This document shows positions 45,070-45,074 of a DNA stretch of 45,074 nt, one piece after another (within the stretch, counting starts at the first letter, position 1; every line of letters begins with the position of its first letter). The translations under genes were made by a program, and so were the position numbers. Origin of the DNA: Candidatus Kapaibacterium sp. (lineage in GTDB: Bacteria > Bacteroidota > Ignavibacteria > Kapaibacteriales > Kapaibacteriaceae); NCBI GenBank assembly GCA_026390655.1, contig JAPLFN010000104.1, positions 1-45,074 of the forward strand. Reading direction: 5' to 3'. The notes beneath the pieces were generated by a model. The model saw only the letters and a list, made by a program, of their open reading frames with translations. It was not told the DNA's origin and ran no database searches.

Positions 45070-45074
45070 ATGAA

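Noticed and set aside
1-45074. Prophage, insertion sequence or genomic island
   Set aside because: No transposase, integrase, phage structural gene or flanking repeat was found; gene content is typical chromosomal.

Overview
The window looks like a compact chromosomal segment from the Bacteroidota/Chlorobiota (FCB) group, probably a Kapabacteria- or Ignavibacteria-like lineage. The evidence is a type IX secretion (T9SS) type C-terminal sorting domain on a DUF1501 protein, a DUF1800/DUF1501 pair, several outer-membrane barrels ending in Phe, an OmpA/von Willebrand factor A hybrid, and TAnnTTTG boxes of the Bacteroidota sigma-factor type upstream of several genes. No phage, insertion sequence, plasmid or CRISPR genes are visible. 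Genus-level placement is inference.

Layout. 1-8 kb: an Asp-box (BNR) lipoprotein, cut by the window edge and translationally coupled to a polysaccharide flippase; two different M28 metallopeptidases; a family 9 glycosyltransferase. 8-11.9 kb: a tight + strand run of GNAT-like protein, YebC/PmpR regulator, PurF and a one-helix protein of unknown function. 11.9-18.5 kb, minus strand: a likely envelope operon made of a large single-pass periplasmic protein with GldM/PorM-like topology and two beta-barrel proteins, ending in a strong hairpin, then an OmpA/vWA protein. 18.6-22.9 kb: a small secreted Cys-rich protein, a strong terminator, a B12-dependent class II ribonucleotide reductase, and a 270-nt structured leader. 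22.9-25.1 kb: PAP2 phosphatase, HpnE-like FAD oxidoreductase and CsaA. 25.1-28.5 kb: tRNA-Leu(UAG), then trigger factor (TTG start), clpP and clpX, a protein-quality-control cluster. 28.4-38 kb: GT4 glycosyltransferase, the secreted DUF1501/DUF1800 pair, a GT39-like glycosyltransferase, a DUF1573 protein, a lytic transglycosylase and an M3 peptidase. 38-45 kb: cyclic-nucleotide-gated K+ channel, AsnS, two secreted proteins, DUF971, a coiled-coil protein, an FkbM-like methyltransferase, a YjdF-like membrane protein, and an 8-bp tandem repeat array at the window end.

The strongest candidates for something undescribed are the trans-envelope operon (11.9-18.5 kb), whose membrane helix carries a buried Glu; the NrdJ leader RNA; and a short word, (G)AAGCCCCTT, that recurs far more often than chance predicts. 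Six of eight convergent gene pairs overlap at their 3' ends. Only two clear intrinsic terminators were found in 45 kb.
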